64,000 nt of DNA from Microbacterium gorillae. Its GTDB lineage: Bacteria; Actinomycetota; Actinomycetes; Actinomycetales; Microbacteriaceae. The translations under genes were made by a program, and so were the position numbers. The stretch covers positions 62,001-126,000 of the forward strand of contig NZ_LN648871.1 of assembly GCF_000826185.2 (NCBI RefSeq), read 5' to 3'. Every line of letters starts with the position of its first letter. Position 1 is the first letter of the stretch. The notes beneath the pieces were generated by a model. That model searched no databases. It saw only the letters and a list, made by a program, of their open reading frames with translations, and was not told the DNA's origin. This document shows, in pieces, positions 41,940-51,928 of the stretch.

Positions 41940-42458
41940 TCAGTCTTCCGTGGCCTGCCAGAACGGGATCCAGGCCTCGTTCGGATCCGGCCGCAGGACC
42001 AGGACCCGGTCGGGCCGGACGTCGCCCTGCATGTCGGCGGCCTGGCGGGTGTCCGGGAACAGCAGGCAGAACCGATCGCCGATCGACGCGAGGTCGTCAC
42101 CGGTCGTGGCGACGTACGCGTGGATGCCGTGGGCGTCGCGGATGACCTCTCCACCGGCGCCGTACGTCGCGCCGGTGTCCACGAGATCACCGAGCACGTG
42201 CGCATGCGCTTCGCCTTCGTCGTTCGTGCTGACCACGAAGAGCGTCAGCGAGTCGCATCCGTCGGGTCCTCTCACCGGGTGCGGGATGCCCGCACCGAGG
42301 TCCCCGTCGGCGGGATCAGACGCCCGCGCGGCGGCTGCGGCGGTGGCCACGGAGTGGACGAAGTCACCGACCGCGCCGACGGCCGGGACGGCGAGTGCGA
42401 CCAGGCCGACCACGACCAGCCCGCACACCCCGACGGTCACCGAGGTGCGGAGCTTCAC
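41940..42458 (-). CDS. Hypothetical exported or membrane-anchored protein
   Basis: A 172-residue protein with one N-terminal hydrophobic helix (VTVGVCGLVVVGLVALAVPAVGAVG) acting as signal or anchor, and a soluble domain with two Cys (DGCDSLTLFVVS and GDRFCLLFPD) that could form a disulfide outside the cell. No family recognised. It starts with GTG overlapping the stop of the small gene upstream (GTGA), so the two are coupled. Confidence 0.65.
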   Translation of the reverse strand: MKLRTSVTVGVCGLVVVGLVALAVPAVGAVGDFVHSVATAAAAARASDPADGDLGAGIPHPVRGPDGCDSLTLFVVSTNDEGEAHAHVLGDLVDTGATYGAGGEVIRDAHGIHAYVATTGDDLASIGDRFCLLFPDTRQAADMQGDVRPDRVLVLRPDPNEAWIPFWQATED

Positions 42459-42631
42459 GGCCGCCGGTCCTCAGGCGTGGCCAGCAGAACCGTGCTCAGA
42501 CGGCGCGCGCGGAGCATCGCGACCAGCGCGAGCACGCTGGACACCACGGCGATCGCACCGGAGATCAGCACCTGGGGTGCGGGATCGGTGGCGCGGATGG
42601 CCGGTGCGTCGGCTTCCGGAGGCTGCGGCAT
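42455..42631 (-). CDS. Small single-TM membrane protein (58 aa)
   Basis: A 58-residue protein: a polar N-terminus MPQPPEADAPAIRATDPAPQ, one TM helix VLISGAIAVVSSVLALVAML and a basic tail RARRLSTV. TATCAT (42638-42643, minus) ends 6 nt before the ATG. Its stop overlaps the GTG of the exported protein gene. The architecture suggests a paired membrane complex, but no family is recognised. Confidence 0.6.
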   Translation of the reverse strand: MPQPPEADAPAIRATDPAPQVLISGAIAVVSSVLALVAMLRARRLSTVLLATPEDRRP

Positions 42632-42751
42632 GCGGTCATGATAACCGCCGAGCAGCCCTGCGTCATGGTCCCGAAACGCACCGGACGCCCCGCAACAGCC
42701 CCGTAACACCGGCGCAACGGCGGGGACCGATGGCGAGCGTAGCGTCGCGGC

Positions 42752-43213
42752 ATGAGCACCCTGAGCCTGCGTCCGGCGAACCCGACTGACGGATTGTTCC
42801 TCGCCGAGATGCTGGTCGCGGCGGCCAACTGGCACCCGCGATCCCCGCGTCCGCGGCACGAGGTGCTGGCTCACCCGGCGTACCGGCGCTACCTCACCGG
42901 CTGGATGCGGCCGGGCGATTCCGGCGTCGTCGCGGAGTGGGCGGACGCACCGATCGGCGCGGCCTGGTTCCGCGCGGCGTCCGGATCCCGCGTGCCGGAC
43001 CTCGTCATCGGCGTTCGCGCTCCGTACCGCGCGCAGGGCGTGGGACGCGCCCTGCTGCAGGACCTGTGCCACACCGCTCGAGCCGCCGGGCACGGTCGGC
43101 TGAGCCTGAATGTGCACGAGGACAATCCCGCCGTGGTGCTCTACCGCTCGGAGGGCTTCGTCTGGGAGCGGGGCGCGGACGGGCACGACACGATGGTGCG
43201 TCGACTGGGCTGA
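42752..43213 (+). CDS. GNAT family N-acetyltransferase
   Basis: A 153-residue acetyltransferase. The acetyl-CoA pyrophosphate loop is [17 protein letters not shown] (Q/R-x-x-G-x-G/A), preceded by VPDLVIGV and followed by [25 protein letters not shown]. The acceptor is unknown. TAGCGT (42740-42745) ends 6 nt before the ATG. It is divergent from the small membrane protein genes and upstream of ftsK. Confidence 0.9.
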   Translation: MSTLSLRPANPTDGLFLAEMLVAAANWHPRSPRPRHEVLAHPAYRRYLTGWMRPGDSGVVAEWADAPIGAAWFRAASGSRVPDLVIGVRAPYRAQGVGRALLQDLCHTARAAGHGRLSLNVHEDNPAVVLYRSEGFVWERGADGHDTMVRRLG

Positions 43214-43277
43214 GCGAATCCGCGGAAAGCCGCGTCTATCCGGGCCGTCGTCGGTGCTTCGACGTACCGTTGAACTC

Positions 43278-46043
43278 ATGCCACGCGCTTCCTCGACCGC
43301 GAAGACCGAACGCCTTCCCGCGAAGGCGTCGTCGTCGCGCGCGAAGAAGGCCGAGCCCACACCGCGCAAGTACGTCGACGACGTCGACAAGCCGGGCGGA
43401 CTGGTCCGCGCGTGGAACGGGATGGGCCACGCCGTCGGAGGACTGTTCCGCGCGTTCGGGCCGGAGACGCTCGAGAAGGACCAGCGTCGCGACGGACTGC
43501 CGCTGTTCCTGGTGCTGCTGGCGATCGCCGGCGCGGTCGTGGAGTGGTTCTTCATCGGCACCGAAGTGGCCACGAACATCTCGGCGTACTCCTTCGGCGG
43601 GCTGATCGGGCGAGTTGCGTTCGTCTTCCCGGTGATGCTGGTCCTGCTGGCCGGGTGGCTGTTCCGTCATCCGTCCTCGGTGCACGACAACGGCCGCATC
43701 GGGATCGGTTACCTCCTCTTCACTCTCACCGTCGCCGGGTTCTGCCACATCGCCGGAGGCAAGCCGCAGCCGCCCGCGGGCCTGCCGAAGCTCAGTGCCG
43801 CCGGCGGACTGTTCGGCTGGATGATCGGCCAGCCGCTGTCGCTGCTGACCGACGTCGGTGCCTACATCGTGCTGTCGATCCTGGCGATCCTCAGCGTCCT
43901 GATCCTCACCAAGACGCCGCCGAACAGGGTGTTCTCGCGTCTCGGCGACCTGTACTCCTGGCTCTTCGGCGCCGAGCGCATCGAGAAGGCTGAGCGCCCG
44001 GACAAGGCCGCGCGCGCGACCACGTCGAACGATGACGACGACGACGCGGAATCCGGTTCACTGCCGTGGTGGCGGCGGAACAAGTCCGGCCGCGAGGAGG
44101 ATGTCGACGGCCACCTGGGCTCGGACGACCTGACCTCGCTGCTCGGGTCCGCAGACGGCAGCTTCGAGCAGGCCATCACCGCGCCGACGAAGATCCACGG
44201 GGCACCGACGGCGCCGATGCCCTCGCCGGATGCCGCCACCGAGGTGCTCTCGGACGTGCGCGCCGTGGCCGCATCGCTCGGCCTCGGCGGCGCGACGGGC
44301 ATGATGGACGACCTCGATCCGGACCTGGACGACGACGACGATCTGCCCGGCATCTCCAGCCTCGGCACCGAGGGCCCCGGCGCGACCGGACCGCAGGCAC
44401 CGCTGCAGCCGTACCACCTGCCGAACATCACCAGCCTCGGCACCGGCGCCCCTGCGGTCGCGCACTCGTCGGCCAACGACGCGGTCGTGGAGGCGCTGAC
44501 GAGCGTGCTCGCGCAGTTCAAGGTGGATGCCAAGGTCACCGGCTTCTCGCGCGGTCCGACGGTGACGCAGTACGAGATCGAGGTGGGCCCCGGCGTCAAG
44601 GTCGAGCGCATCACCGCACTGACCAACAACATCGCCTACGCGGTCGCCTCCAACGAGGTGCGCATCCTCGCGCCGATCCCGGGCAAGAGCGCGATCGGTG
44701 TGGAGATCCCGAACACCGACCGTGAGGTCGTCACCCTCGGTGACGTGCTGCGCTCGGACGCCGCGACCGGCAGCAAGCACCCGATGACGATCGGCATCGG
44801 CAAGGACGTCGGCGGCGGCTACGTCGTGGCGAACCTCGCCAAGATGCCCCACCTCCTGGTCGCCGGTTCCACCGGTTCCGGAAAGTCGTCGTTCGTCAAC
44901 TCGATGATCACCAGCCTGCTGATGCGCGCGAAGCCGAGCGAGGTGCGCATGGTCCTGGTCGACCCGAAGCGCGTCGAGCTCACCGCGTACGCCGGCGTCC
45001 CGCACCTGATCACGCCCATCATCACGAACCCGAAGAAGGCCGCCGAGGCGCTGCAGTGGGTCGTGAAGGAGATGGATATGCGGTACGACGACCTCGCGTC
45101 GTTCGGGTTCCGCCACATCGACGACTTCAACAAGGCGGTCATCGCGGGGGAGCTGCAGCTGCCCGCGGGTTCCGAGCGCGTGCTGAAGCCGTACCCGTAC
45201 CTGCTGGTCGTGGTCGATGAGCTCGCCGACCTGATGATGGTCGCCCCGCGCGACGTCGAGGACTCCATCGTCCGCATCACCCAGCTCGCCCGCGCCTCCG
45301 GCATCCACCTCGTGCTGGCCACGCAGCGTCCGTCCGTGGACGTCGTCACGGGTCTGATCAAGGCCAACGTGCCCTCGCGCTTCGCGTTCGCGGTCACCAG
45401 CGTCACCGACAGCCGCGTCATCCTGGACCAGCCCGGCGCCGACCGCCTGATCGGCCAGGGCGATGGCCTCTTCCTGCCGATGGGCGCGTCCAAGGCGCTG
45501 CGCGTTCAGGGTGCCTGGGTGACCGAAGCCGAGATCGAGAAGGTCGTCAAGCACGTCACCGCGCAGGCGCGTCCGGAGTACCGGGCCGACGTCGAGGCCG
45601 CCGTGGAGAAGAAGGAGGTCGACGCCGACATCGGAGACGACCTCGACCTGCTGCTCGCGGCGACCGAGCTCGTCGTGTCCAGCCAGTTCGGCTCCACCTC
45701 GATGCTGCAGCGCAAGCTCCGCGTCGGTTTCGCGAAGGCCGGGCGCCTGATGGACCTGATGGAATCGCGTGAGATCGTCGGCCCGTCCGAGGGGTCCAAG
45801 GCTCGCGACGTGCTCGTCACGCTCGATCAGCTGCCGATCATCCTCGCCACCCTGCGCGGCGAGACGCCGCCGCCGGCACCCGCGGCCGCCGCGGCGCCGG
45901 CGGTCGAGGAGGCACCCGCAGCCGAGCCGCACGACGAGCGCTACGACGTCGATCCGATCGAGGCGCAGTTCTCCGGTCACCCCGTCGACGATGAGGATGA
46001 GGACGGCGATGAGGACGCCTGGCACCTCACCGGCCGCGACTGA
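43278..46043 (+). CDS. ftsK: DNA translocase FtsK
   Basis: A 921-residue septal DNA pump. Residues 60-230 hold four TM helices; an acidic, low-complexity linker follows ([24 protein letters not shown]). The motor has Walker [18 protein letters not shown] near residue 530, Walker [15 protein letters not shown] and [22 protein letters not shown]. The C-terminal gamma winged helix (residues 790-860) ends [18 protein letters not shown] and recognises KOPS. TACCGT (43265-43270) ends 7 nt before the ATG. Confidence 0.96.
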   Translation: MPRASSTAKTERLPAKASSSRAKKAEPTPRKYVDDVDKPGGLVRAWNGMGHAVGGLFRAFGPETLEKDQRRDGLPLFLVLLAIAGAVVEWFFIGTEVATNISAYSFGGLIGRVAFVFPVMLVLLAGWLFRHPSSVHDNGRIGIGYLLFTLTVAGFCHIAGGKPQPPAGLPKLSAAGGLFGWMIGQPLSLLTDVGAYIVLSILAILSVLILTKTPPNRVFSRLGDLYSWLFGAERIEKAERPDKAARATTSNDDDDDAESGSLPWWRRNKSGREEDVDGHLGSDDLTSLLGSADGSFEQAITAPTKIHGAPTAPMPSPDAATEVLSDVRAVAASLGLGGATGMMDDLDPDLDDDDDLPGISSLGTEGPGATGPQAPLQPYHLPNITSLGTGAPAVAHSSANDAVVEALTSVLAQFKVDAKVTGFSRGPTVTQYEIEVGPGVKVERITALTNNIAYAVASNEVRILAPIPGKSAIGVEIPNTDREVVTLGDVLRSDAATGSKHPMTIGIGKDVGGGYVVANLAKMPHLLVAGSTGSGKSSFVNSMITSLLMRAKPSEVRMVLVDPKRVELTAYAGVPHLITPIITNPKKAAEALQWVVKEMDMRYDDLASFGFRHIDDFNKAVIAGELQLPAGSERVLKPYPYLLVVVDELADLMMVAPRDVEDSIVRITQLARASGIHLVLATQRPSVDVVTGLIKANVPSRFAFAVTSVTDSRVILDQPGADRLIGQGDGLFLPMGASKALRVQGAWVTEAEIEKVVKHVTAQARPEYRADVEAAVEKKEVDADIGDDLDLLLAATELVVSSQFGSTSMLQRKLRVGFAKAGRLMDLMESREIVGPSEGSKARDVLVTLDQLPIILATLRGETPPPAPAAAAAPAVEEAPAAEPHDERYDVDPIEAQFSGHPVDDEDEDGDEDAWHLTGRD

Positions 46044-46063
46044 CTCTGCCCTACGCTGAGTTC

Positions 46064-46633
46064 ATGGCCATCCCCCGGCAGCTCCCCAACGCGATCACGA
46101 TCGTGCGCATCCTATGCGCGCCGGTCTTCCTGTGGATGCTCCTCGCCGACGGGGGAGCGGAGGGTCCGCTGCGCTGGTGGGCGGCGGTGCTGTTCATCGT
46201 GGCGATCGCCACGGACGGCATCGACGGGTATCTGGCACGCAAGCACGACATCGTCACCGATCTCGGCAAGCTGCTCGACCCGATCGCGGACAAGGCGCTG
46301 ACCGGGCTGGCGTTCGTGGGGCTGTCCATCCTCGGCGAGCTGCCCTGGTGGGTCACGATCATCGTCCTCGTCCGCGAGATCGGCATCACGATCTACCGGT
46401 TCGTGGTGATCTCCGACCACGTCCTCGCCGCCGCGTGGATGGGCAAGCTGAAGACGGTGTTCCAGGCCGTCGCACTGTCCTTCGCGCTGCTGCCGCTGTG
46501 GAACCTCGTCGGCGAGTGGATCTGGTGGGTCAACGGCGTGCTCATGACCATCGCCGTCGTGCTCACGATCGCCAGCGGCATCGACTACATCGTCAGCGAA
46601 GCTCGCGGACGCCGGACGCAGAAGTCCGCGTGA
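46064..46633 (+). CDS. pgsA: CDP-diacylglycerol--glycerol-3-phosphate 3-phosphatidyltransferase
   Basis: A 189-residue membrane enzyme making phosphatidylglycerophosphate. The CDP-alcohol phosphotransferase motif D-x2-DG-x2-AR-x8-G-x3-D-x3-D is complete in DGIDGYLARKHD, GKLLDPIADK. There are five to six TM helices. It starts MAIPRQLPNAITIVRILCAPV, with TACGCT (46052-46057) 6 nt before the ATG. It overlaps pncC by GTGA, as in other actinobacteria. Confidence 0.94.
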   Translation: MAIPRQLPNAITIVRILCAPVFLWMLLADGGAEGPLRWWAAVLFIVAIATDGIDGYLARKHDIVTDLGKLLDPIADKALTGLAFVGLSILGELPWWVTIIVLVREIGITIYRFVVISDHVLAAAWMGKLKTVFQAVALSFALLPLWNLVGEWIWWVNGVLMTIAVVLTIASGIDYIVSEARGRRTQKSA

Positions 46634-47118
46634 GCGTCGCCGTCGACCTGCTGGACGCGCTCGTCGCGCGCGGTCTCACGATCGCGTGTGCGGAATCGCT
46701 CACCGGGGGTCAGGTCGTCTCGGCCCTCGTCGACGTGCCCGGGGCGTCGCGCGCCGTGCGCGGCGGCGTGGTGGCGTACGACACCGCCGTGAAGGCGTCC
46801 GTGCTCGGCGTGGACGGCGACCTGCTGGCCACGCGCGGCGCCGTCGACCCCGACGTGGCCCGGCAGATGGCCGAGCGCGTGCGCGCACTGCTCGCCACCG
46901 ACGCCGGTCCGGCCTCGATCGGCGTCGCCACGACCGGCGTCGCGGGACCGGATCCCCAGGACGGTCACCCCGTCGGCACCGTCTTCATCGCCGTTGCGAC
47001 CGCGGCGGCGACCGTGGTGCACGAGCTGCACTTGTCCGGCGATCGCGCCGCGATCCGCACCGCCACCGTGACCGCCGTGCTGGAGCTGGCGCGGTCTTTT
47101 CTCACCGAGGAGTCCTGA
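46630..47118 (+). CDS. pncC: CinA C-terminal family nicotinamide-nucleotide amidohydrolase
   Basis: A 162-residue stand-alone CinA_C domain that deamidates NMN to nicotinate mononucleotide in NAD recycling. Key segments are IACAESLTGGQVVSALVDVPGAS, GGVVAYDTAVKASVLGV and SIGVATTGVAGPDPQDGHPVGTVFIAV. The N-terminal CinA domain is absent, as usual next to pgsA. GTG start within the pgsA stop; the next gene begins on the last base of its stop codon (TGATG). Confidence 0.92.
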   Translation: MSVAVDLLDALVARGLTIACAESLTGGQVVSALVDVPGASRAVRGGVVAYDTAVKASVLGVDGDLLATRGAVDPDVARQMAERVRALLATDAGPASIGVATTGVAGPDPQDGHPVGTVFIAVATAAATVVHELHLSGDRAAIRTATVTAVLELARSFLTEES

Positions 47119-47561
47119 TGACCGAGTCCGTCACCGTGCAGCGCACGTTCGCCGCCCCGCCCGAGCGCGTGTTCGCACTGTTCGTCACCCCCGAGTACTT
47201 CCGCACGTGGTTCGGCACGGACCAGGTCGAGCTGCCCGCCGAGACGTTCGCGATGGATGCCCGTCCCGGAGGCGCGTGGTCCGGAGTCATGAACCTGCCG
47301 GACGGGTCGACCAAGGAGTGGGTCGGAACCTTCCACGAGGTGGACGCGCCCGAGCGCGTCGTCTTCGACCTCACGGACGAGCCCACGCAGCCCGAGCGGC
47401 TGCGGGTCACGGTGACGCTCGGACCGGAGGGGGACGGCACCCGCGTGAGCCTCGAGCAGGGGACCCCGGGCTGGCCGGAGGAAGCGCAGGCCGGCCTGCG
47501 AGTCGGGTATGAGGGGTTCTTCGACTCGATGCAGCCGATCCTGGATCGTGCAGCGGACTGA
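47118..47561 (+). CDS. SRPBCC / AHSA1-type (activator of Hsp90 ATPase-like) protein
   Basis: A 147-residue AHSA1-fold protein: VTVQRTFAAPPERVFALFVTPEYFRTWFG at the N-terminus, GGAWSGVMNLPDG, GTFHEVDAPERVVFDLTD and a C-terminal helix GFFDSMQPILDRAA. The group covers ligand-binding domains with unknown ligands in bacteria. Tight coupling with pncC (one-base overlap) shows they share an mRNA. Confidence 0.88.
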   Translation: MTESVTVQRTFAAPPERVFALFVTPEYFRTWFGTDQVELPAETFAMDARPGGAWSGVMNLPDGSTKEWVGTFHEVDAPERVVFDLTDEPTQPERLRVTVTLGPEGDGTRVSLEQGTPGWPEEAQAGLRVGYEGFFDSMQPILDRAAD

Positions 47562-47715
47562 TAGCTCACGTCGGGAATAGTGCTCGGGTATCCCGGCGTT
47601 GCACCTGTTGTTCTGGGGAATCGCCCAGCACCGCACGGATAATCTGTCCTCTGTCCGTGTTGTACTGTTATCCACCCGAGGGTTGAGTGGAACCGGACAG
47701 AGAGGGAGGCCCGAA

Positions 47716-48024
47716 ATGATTCTTGTTCGCCAGGAGATCGGCGACGTTCTTCGCGACCTCCGTCAGCAGCAGGGCCAGACCCTGCGCCAGGTCGCTTCCC
47801 GCGCGAGTGTTGCGCTGGGTTACCTCAGCGAGGTCGAGCGTGGCCAGAAGGAAGCCTCCAGTGAGATCCTCGCCTCGCTCGCTGACGCGCTCGATGTTCC
47901 GATCTCGATGATCATGCGTGAGGTCGGCGATCGCATCGCTGTGCTCGAGGGCATCTCCACCGTGCCGGACATGGTGCCGGACGAGCTGGTCGCGTCCCTG
48001 GAGCCCGAACTCTCGTTGCGCTGA
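47716..48024 (+). CDS. clgR: XRE-type transcriptional regulator ClgR
   Basis: A 102-residue regulator with one HTH_3 domain: IGDVLRDLRQQQGQTLRQVA, SRASVALGYLSEVERGQKEASSEILASLADALDVPISMIM. It closely matches ClgR, the activator of clp protease and DNA repair genes in Corynebacterium, Streptomyces and M. tuberculosis, and the neighbourhood (ftsK-pgsA-pncC-clgR-DUF3046-recA) is also that of M. tuberculosis Rv2745c. ClgR is usually degraded through its C-terminus; here it ends ELSLR. The start ATG has AGAGGGAGG upstream. Confidence 0.92.
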   Translation: MILVRQEIGDVLRDLRQQQGQTLRQVASRASVALGYLSEVERGQKEASSEILASLADALDVPISMIMREVGDRIAVLEGISTVPDMVPDELVASLEPELSLR

Positions 48025-48025
48025 C

Positions 48026-48250
48026 GTGCGCCGCAGTGAATTCCTGCGCGCCGTCTCGGACGAGTTCGGCGCGCGTGGTGAGACTCTGATCCAGGACCTT
48101 CATCTGGTCGGTGCCGACGGCCTCACCGCCGTCGCCGCGCTGGAGGCGGGTATCCCGCCCAAGCAGATCTGGCTCGCGCTGTGCGCCGAGACCGAAGTTC
48201 CGGAGAGTCGTCGCTACGGTGTGGCTCGCCCCGAGATCACCCGCCACTGA
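48026..48250 (+). CDS. DUF3046 protein
   Basis: A 74-residue protein, full length for DUF3046: VRRSEFLRAVSDEFGARGETL, LVGADGLTAVAALEAGIPP, and the conserved IWLALCAETEVPESRRYG. GTG start, one base after the clgR stop, so the genes are coupled. It normally precedes recA directly; here a duplicated copy of its 3' end and two further genes intervene. Function unknown. Confidence 0.88.
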   Translation: MRRSEFLRAVSDEFGARGETLIQDLHLVGADGLTAVAALEAGIPPKQIWLALCAETEVPESRRYGVARPEITRH

Positions 48251-48258
48251 GACGTTTC

Positions 48259-48290
48259 GACGGCCCCGCATCCTCCGATGCGGGGCCGTC
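48259..48290 (+). terminator. Terminator hairpin after DUF3046 (copy A)
   Basis: A perfect 13-bp stem GACGGCCCCGCAT / ATGCGGGGCCGTC with loop CCTCCG, ending the clgR-DUF3046 transcript. Confidence 0.9.
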
Positions 48291-48363
48291 GTCCTTGCGT
48301 TGTGCACCGCGCGATCGCGGCCTCGCGCCCTGTGGTGGGCCCGTGTTCACGCCCCGGGTTCCC

Positions 48364-48459
48364 CCGCCCAGGCAGTTCTGGCGCGCGCTGTGCGCGGAGA
48401 CCGAAGTCCGGGAGAGTCGTCGCTGGGGTGGGGCCCCCCCCGAGACCACCCGCCACTGA
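48364..48459 (+). pseudogene. Duplicated C-terminal fragment of DUF3046 (copy B)
   Basis: The frame of the duplicated unit still reads PPRQFWRALCAETEVRESRR then WGGAPPETTRH and a stop. It corresponds to the last 32 codons of the intact gene (QIWLALCAETEVPESRRYG). There is no start codon or ribosome-binding site, so it should not be translated. Nearly all its differences from copy A are changes to G or C. Confidence 0.8.
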
Positions 48460-48467
48460 GACGTTTC

Positions 48468-48499
48468 GACGGCCCCGCATCCTCCGATGCGGGGCCGTC
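48468..48499 (+). terminator. Terminator hairpin (copy B)
   Basis: Identical to the hairpin at 48259-48290, shifted by 209 bp. It faces the 3' end of the convergent MFS gene. Confidence 0.85.
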
Positions 48500-48573
48500 G
48501 TCCTTGCGTTGTGCACCGCGCGATCGCGGCCTCGCGCCCTGTGGTGGGCCCGTGTTCACGCCCCGATCCGGCC

Positions 48574-49893
48574 TCAGGCCGCGCGGTCGAACGCCGCCGC
48601 GTGCGCCTCCCACCCGGTGTCCACCGGAATGGTGCGCGTGGGCTTCGTGGACAGCATGAGGATGACGGAGGCGATCGTGAAGACGCAGCCGATCAGGATC
48701 GTCGGGGTACGACCGATGGTCGCCAGTCCCACGCCCGCCACGAGGGGGGCCAGCGGTGCGACGATGCCGCCGAGGACCGCGGTGGCGGAGTTCACGCGCC
48801 CGAGCATCGCCGACGGCGTGGCGACCATGGTGTAGCCACCGAGGCTCGCGTTCACGGGCGGGACCACCACGCACGTGCAGGCGAGGACGATCGCGACGCC
48901 CCAGGGGTCCGAGACGACGGTCAGGACGGCGGTGCCGACCACGACCAGGCTCAGGCCGGCGACCGCGATGGTTCCGGTCGGGATGTGGCGCACCGCCCAC
49001 CCGGCACCGATCGCCCCGACCAGGACGCCGACACCGGATCCCGCGGACACGAGCCCGATGACGGCGGGTGTCGCGCCGTGCTGCTGGAGGGCGTAGATCG
49101 TCGTGGTGATGATCACACCGAGGCCGAGATTGATGAGCGTGACGATGACGGTGATGTTCATCAGGTCCGTCCGGCGCCACAGCCAGCGGAACGCCGCCCC
49201 GACCTCGCGGAAGGCCGAACCCCCACCGCGTCGGCCCGGCGCCTCCGCTTCGGCGGGCGGCGCCGGCGCGTCCAACCGGCGCGCGCGACGGACGAGGAGC
49301 GCGGAGGACACCAGCGCGACCGCGTCGATGACGGTCATGGCCAATCCGACCAGCCACCCGCCGACACCGAGCAGCAGGCCGCCGAACGGTCCCGCGCCGA
49401 GGCTGAGGGCGGCATCGCGGCCCTGGTTCGCGGCCTTCGCACGGCCGACCAGAGCGGACGGGAGGATGTCCTTGAGCATCGGTTCGGACGCCATATCGAA
49501 CACCGTGGACGAGAATCCCATCACGACGCTCGTGACCAGCAGTGTCGTGAAGGTCAGCGAGCCGGTGACCGCCAGCGCGGTGAACGCGGCGGAGAAGACC
49601 GTGCTCACGATGCCGCCGATGATCATGATGCGCCCGCGGGAGTGACGGTCGGCGAGGACGCCGCCGACCAGCGTGGCGACAAGACGCGCGATGACGGTGA
49701 CGGCGGCGATCACGCCCGCCTTGACCGGGTCGTTCGTGATCATGAGGGCGAGCAGAGGCACCGCGAAACCGAGGAGAGCCATCGACGTGGTCGTCGCCGT
49801 GTTGCTCGCGAGCCAGAACGGGTAGGGCGTCCGGTGCAGGGGAGCGATGACGGGTGCGTCGGGGGTGTCCGACGCGGCGTTCTGGGTGTCCAT
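48574..49893 (-). CDS. MFS transporter (MFS_3/multidrug type)
   Basis: A 439-residue permease with about twelve TM helices. The loop 2-3 motif is GGVLADRHSRGRIMI, and FDMASEPMLKDILPSALVGRAKAANQGRDA is characteristic of MFS_3 exporters. The start ATG at 49893 gives a polar N-tail (MDTQNAASDTPDAP) before TM1. It is divergent from an ArsR-type regulator with a palindromic site between them, so it is a regulator-exporter pair. Substrate unknown. Confidence 0.9.
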   Translation of the reverse strand: MDTQNAASDTPDAPVIAPLHRTPYPFWLASNTATTTSMALLGFAVPLLALMITNDPVKAGVIAAVTVIARLVATLVGGVLADRHSRGRIMIIGGIVSTVFSAAFTALAVTGSLTFTTLLVTSVVMGFSSTVFDMASEPMLKDILPSALVGRAKAANQGRDAALSLGAGPFGGLLLGVGGWLVGLAMTVIDAVALVSSALLVRRARRLDAPAPPAEAEAPGRRGGGSAFREVGAAFRWLWRRTDLMNITVIVTLINLGLGVIITTTIYALQQHGATPAVIGLVSAGSGVGVLVGAIGAGWAVRHIPTGTIAVAGLSLVVVGTAVLTVVSDPWGVAIVLACTCVVVPPVNASLGGYTMVATPSAMLGRVNSATAVLGGIVAPLAPLVAGVGLATIGRTPTILIGCVFTIASVILMLSTKPTRTIPVDTGWEAHAAAFDRAA

Positions 49894-49920
49894 GGGGGAA
49901 GCGTAGATCCGCAGGCAAAC

Positions 49921-49942
49921 TTGCGCAACTATACGTGCGCAA
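49921..49942. promoter_or_regulatory. Operator candidate between MFS and ArsR-type genes
   Basis: A perfect inverted repeat TTGCGCA / TGCGCAA with an 8-nt spacer ACTATACG. The spacer holds TATAGT on the minus strand, a good -10 for the MFS gene, so binding would block its promoter. Confidence 0.6.
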
Positions 49943-49983
49943 TTTTTGGTGCGAAAGTTCCGCGGCCTCGATAAGCTCGGAAC

Positions 49984-50571
49984 ATGACGCAGCGGCCGGG
50001 GCAGGATGAGGCGTCGTTCATGACGACGGCGATGCTCAAGGCCTATTCGCATCCGCTGCGTCGGCGCCTGTTGCGCGAGCTCGCGCGCCTCGGTCCGTCG
50101 CGTGCCGCAGACCTCGCGGAGGCGATCGGGAAGCCGGCGAACCAGATCAGCTTCCACTTGCGCGTTCTGGCGGATGTCGGGTGGGTCGAGGATGCGCCCG
50201 AGTTGGCGCGCGATCGGCGAGATCGCGTGTGGCGAGCGGTCCGGGGTGCGACGAACATCGGCAGCCCGGAGCACCCGATGGTGGATGAGGCCGCCGGTGC
50301 GATGGCGCTGGCAGGGTTCCAGGCGGACGTCCTCGAGCTGACCCAGCGCGTGATGGCCTGGGGTCCCCGGTTCGTCTCCGGCGAGGACCCGGAGGTGCGT
50401 GGCATCGCGGCCGGCGGCGGGGTCAATCTCACGCGAGCCGAGTTCGTTGAGATGTGGGAGCGCATCCAGGGTGTGGTCTCGGAGTTCGCGGACAAGCACG
50501 ACGACGGTGGCGCCGCCGAGGGTGTGCACTTCTTCCAGTACTCGTTCATCGCCGGCGACGAGACCATCTGA
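49984..50571 (+). CDS. ArsR family winged-helix transcriptional regulator
   Basis: A 195-residue regulator. The N-terminal winged helix (residues 12-80) is HPLRRRLLRELARLGPSRAADLAEAIGKPANQISFHLRVLADVGWVEDA, of the HTH_20 type. The C-terminal half is helical and may bind a ligand; no metal-binding CxxC motif is present. It lies divergent to the MFS gene, which it probably represses together with itself. Confidence 0.88.
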   Translation: MTQRPGQDEASFMTTAMLKAYSHPLRRRLLRELARLGPSRAADLAEAIGKPANQISFHLRVLADVGWVEDAPELARDRRDRVWRAVRGATNIGSPEHPMVDEAAGAMALAGFQADVLELTQRVMAWGPRFVSGEDPEVRGIAAGGGVNLTRAEFVEMWERIQGVVSEFADKHDDGGAAEGVHFFQYSFIAGDETI

Positions 50572-50595
50572 CGCGACACGCCGAGCGCCCCGCAT

Positions 50596-50611
50596 TCGAA
50601 ATTCCGTTCGA
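50596..50611. promoter_or_regulatory. LexA (SOS) box upstream of recA
   Basis: TCGAAATTCCGTTCGA differs from the actinobacterial LexA palindrome TCGAAC-N4-GTTCGA at one base. It sits 8 nt upstream of a -10-like TAGGCT (50620-50625), so LexA would cover the recA promoter. Confidence 0.85.
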
Positions 50612-50808
50612 GATCGGCGTAGGCTCCTCCACAAGGTCGTTCGTTCGACTCTTCGCCACGGTCGCAGGAACTCCGGCAGCGATGTCGGAGCCCCCTCGTA
50701 GCGTGAACAAGGTCAGCGAACACCACGCCTTGTCGCAGCATCCGCTCCCCGAGCGGGCGGAGCACGACAGCCTACAGGCCCAACGAACGCGAGCAGAAGG
50801 AGCCCGAC

Positions 50809-51900
<1,092 letters not shown>

Positions 51901-51928
51901 TCCCACACGATCGGAACGTGATCCGCTG

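Larger units (their letters stand above)
48148..48565 (+). repeat. 209-bp tandem duplication of the DUF3046 3' end and terminator
   Basis: Unit A 48148-48356 and unit B 48357-48565 follow each other with a period of 208-209. From just after the DUF3046 stop (48251) to 48356 the copies are identical over about 106 bp, whereas the coding part before the stop differs at about 12 of 93 sites. Confidence 0.95.

Noticed and set aside
44058..46025. A 655-codon open frame antisense to ftsK
   Set aside because: Shadow of the FtsK motor domain; no homology or ribosome-binding site.
47716..47760. A ClgR autoregulatory box (CGC-N5-GCG) at the clgR start
   Set aside because: The nearest CGC and GCG are spaced wrongly for the described motif, so I do not call a site.
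48111..48659. Plus frame through both copies of the 209-bp duplication
   Set aside because: It repeats itself because of the duplication and is out of frame with DUF3046.
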